Source: CAZCDM01 sp964497475 (lineage in GTDB: Bacteria > Planctomycetota > Phycisphaerae > SM23-33). Taken from it: a DNA stretch of 6,294 nucleotides. The notes below the pieces were generated by a model. The model was given only the letters and a program-made list of their open reading frames with translations, was not told the origin of the DNA and did no database searches. The DNA lies in the NCBI GenBank assembly GCA_964497475.1, contig CAZCDM010000140.1, positions 1 to 6,294 on the forward strand, written 5' to 3'. Below are positions 5,435 to 6,294 of the stretch, in pieces. Positions within the stretch are counted from its first letter, which is position 1, and each line of letters opens with the position of its first letter. Position numbers and translations under genes: made by a program.

Positions 5435-6225
5435 CCATGACCCGCATTGCCATCATCGGAGCCGGAGGCCGAATGGGCCGACGCATCGCCGCCCTGGCCA
5501 TCGAAGCCAGCACGTTCGACATCGTCGCAGCCGTCGACCAGGCCGGCGAAGACACCATCGGCCAGGACATCGGCACCCTCGCCGGTGCCGGGCCCTTCGG
5601 CGTGAAGGTCACCGCCGAGCTGGAAGAGTTCGCCGACGTCGCCATCGACTTCTCCCTGCCCGAGGGCACGATGCACCACCTGCCCATCCTGCGACGCAAA
5701 GGCATACCGGCCGTCATCGGCACGACCGGCCTGACCGAAAGCCAACTCGCCGAACTCGCCGACGCCGCCGGCGAGGTACCCATCGTCCATGCGGGCAATT
5801 ACTCGACGGGCATTAACCTGCTCTGCCGCCTCGTGGCCGAGGCCGCCAACATCCTCGGCGAGGAGTTCGACGTCGAAATCTCCGAGACCCACCACCGCTT
5901 CAAGCAGGACGCACCGTCCGGCACGGCGATCATGCTGGCTCGTGCGGTCTGCGGCGTGCGCGGCGTGGACTACGGCGAGGCAGCCACCCTCGGCCGTGGC
6001 GGCCGACAGCCCCGCAAGGAAGGCGAGATCGGCATCCACGCCCTGCGCGTGGGCGATACCGTCGGCGAGCACAGCGTGCACTTCGGCAACCAGGGCGAGA
6101 CGATCACGCTGAGCCACTCAGCCCACACGCGAGACACCTTCATCCGCGGGGCACTGCGGGCGGCGAAGTGGGTCGCCGGCAAAAAGCCGGGCCTGTACGA
6201 CATGGCCGACGTCCTGGGACTCTAA
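5431..6225 (+). CDS. dapB: 4-hydroxy-tetrahydrodipicolinate reductase
   Basis: DapB reduces 4-hydroxy-tetrahydrodipicolinate to tetrahydrodipicolinate with NAD(P)H, in the diaminopimelate/lysine pathway that feeds peptidoglycan and protein. The 264 residues are full length. The Rossmann nucleotide site is 'IIGAGGRMGRRI' (8-19). 'DFSLPEGTMHH' (73-83) and 'GTTGL' (97-101) follow. The catalytic segment is 'ETHHRFKQDAPSGTA' (152-166), with His154 as likely acid and Lys158 as its partner. 'NYSTGINLL' (123-131), 'RVGDTVGEHSVHF' (206-218) and the C-terminal 'GLYDMADVLGL' complete the family pattern. The start overlaps the thrC stop (ATGA), so translation is probably coupled. An ATG two codons later is an alternative. 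AAGAG about 8-9 nt upstream is only a weak ribosome site. Having the threonine and lysine branches in one operon puts both draws on aspartate semialdehyde under one promoter. Confidence 0.97.
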   Translation: MTMTRIAIIGAGGRMGRRIAALAIEASTFDIVAAVDQAGEDTIGQDIGTLAGAGPFGVKVTAELEEFADVAIDFSLPEGTMHHLPILRRKGIPAVIGTTGLTESQLAELADAAGEVPIVHAGNYSTGINLLCRLVAEAANILGEEFDVEISETHHRFKQDAPSGTAIMLARAVCGVRGVDYGEAATLGRGGRQPRKEGEIGIHALRVGDTVGEHSVHFGNQGETITLSHSAHTRDTFIRGALRAAKWVAGKKPGLYDMADVLGL

Positions 6226-6294
6226 TACGCTGCGCATTAAGTAACTATCTCAAAACGGTCAATCGGTGTTTTCGGCGGTACCAGAGCAGAACGC
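6226..6294. other. Non-coding right edge after dapB
   Basis: This is a 69-bp A/T-richer stretch with no gene. A weak AAAAC/GTTTT inverted repeat (6252-6256 and the T-run about 11 nt later) is too poor to call a terminator. The dapB transcript may continue into the next gene. Confidence 0.4.

Noticed and set aside
4806..5816. Rightward Ser/Pro/Arg-rich open frame across the thrC-dapB junction
   Set aside because: It is a frame-shifted reading of two well-supported genes, with composition typical of an out-of-frame GC-rich sequence.
6251..6277. AAAAC...GTTTT inverted repeat after dapB
   Set aside because: Only five mostly A-T pairs around a large loop. Not stable enough to call a terminator.

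Overview
This window is GC-rich, with dense coding and short gaps. It holds seven supportable protein-coding genes and no RNA genes, mobile elements or CRISPR arrays. The gene content (three lipoproteins of uncharacterised type, a small acidic DUF2007-like protein, and housekeeping genes in between) and the strong G/C bias at third codon positions suggest an environmental Gram-negative-type bacterium. Planctomycetes, possibly the Phycisphaerae, would fit. That placement is an inference from style, since no marker gene is present.

Layout. Positions 1-189 are non-coding and relatively AT-rich at the left edge. A leftward gene (190-645) encodes a DUF2007-like domain with a very acidic C-terminal tail. 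A 263-bp divergent spacer follows. Next comes a rightward pair of predicted lipoproteins: a Pro-rich one of unknown function (909-1649) and a serine-hydrolase one (1646-2434), which overlap by ATGA. A third lipoprotein gene (2539-3222) has its own good promoter and a 5'-leader hairpin. It encodes an alpha-helical coiled-coil protein built from two diverged copies of a roughly 90-residue unit. It converges on the leftward endonuclease V gene nfi (3279-3944). A long imperfect hairpin lies between the two and reaches into the end of nfi. nfi is divergent from the rightward operon thrC (4016-5434) - dapB (5431-6225), whose genes also overlap by ATGA.

How the genes fit together. ThrC and DapB are the two best-supported metabolic genes. 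They belong to the two branches that diverge at aspartate semialdehyde: threonine on one side, diaminopimelate and lysine on the other. Endonuclease V repairs deaminated purines. The three lipoproteins probably act at the cell envelope, but nothing here links them to a known machine.

The most notable regulatory observation is the 71-bp nfi/thrC spacer. Each gene has a good -10 hexamer (TATAAT, TACAAT) ending exactly 6 nt before its ATG and has no Shine-Dalgarno sequence. That is the geometry of leaderless mRNAs, whereas other genes in the window have ordinary Shine-Dalgarno sites. I did not find a clear new multi-gene system. The most novel items are the acidic DUF2007 fusion, the duplicated coiled-coil lipoprotein and the paired leaderless promoters.
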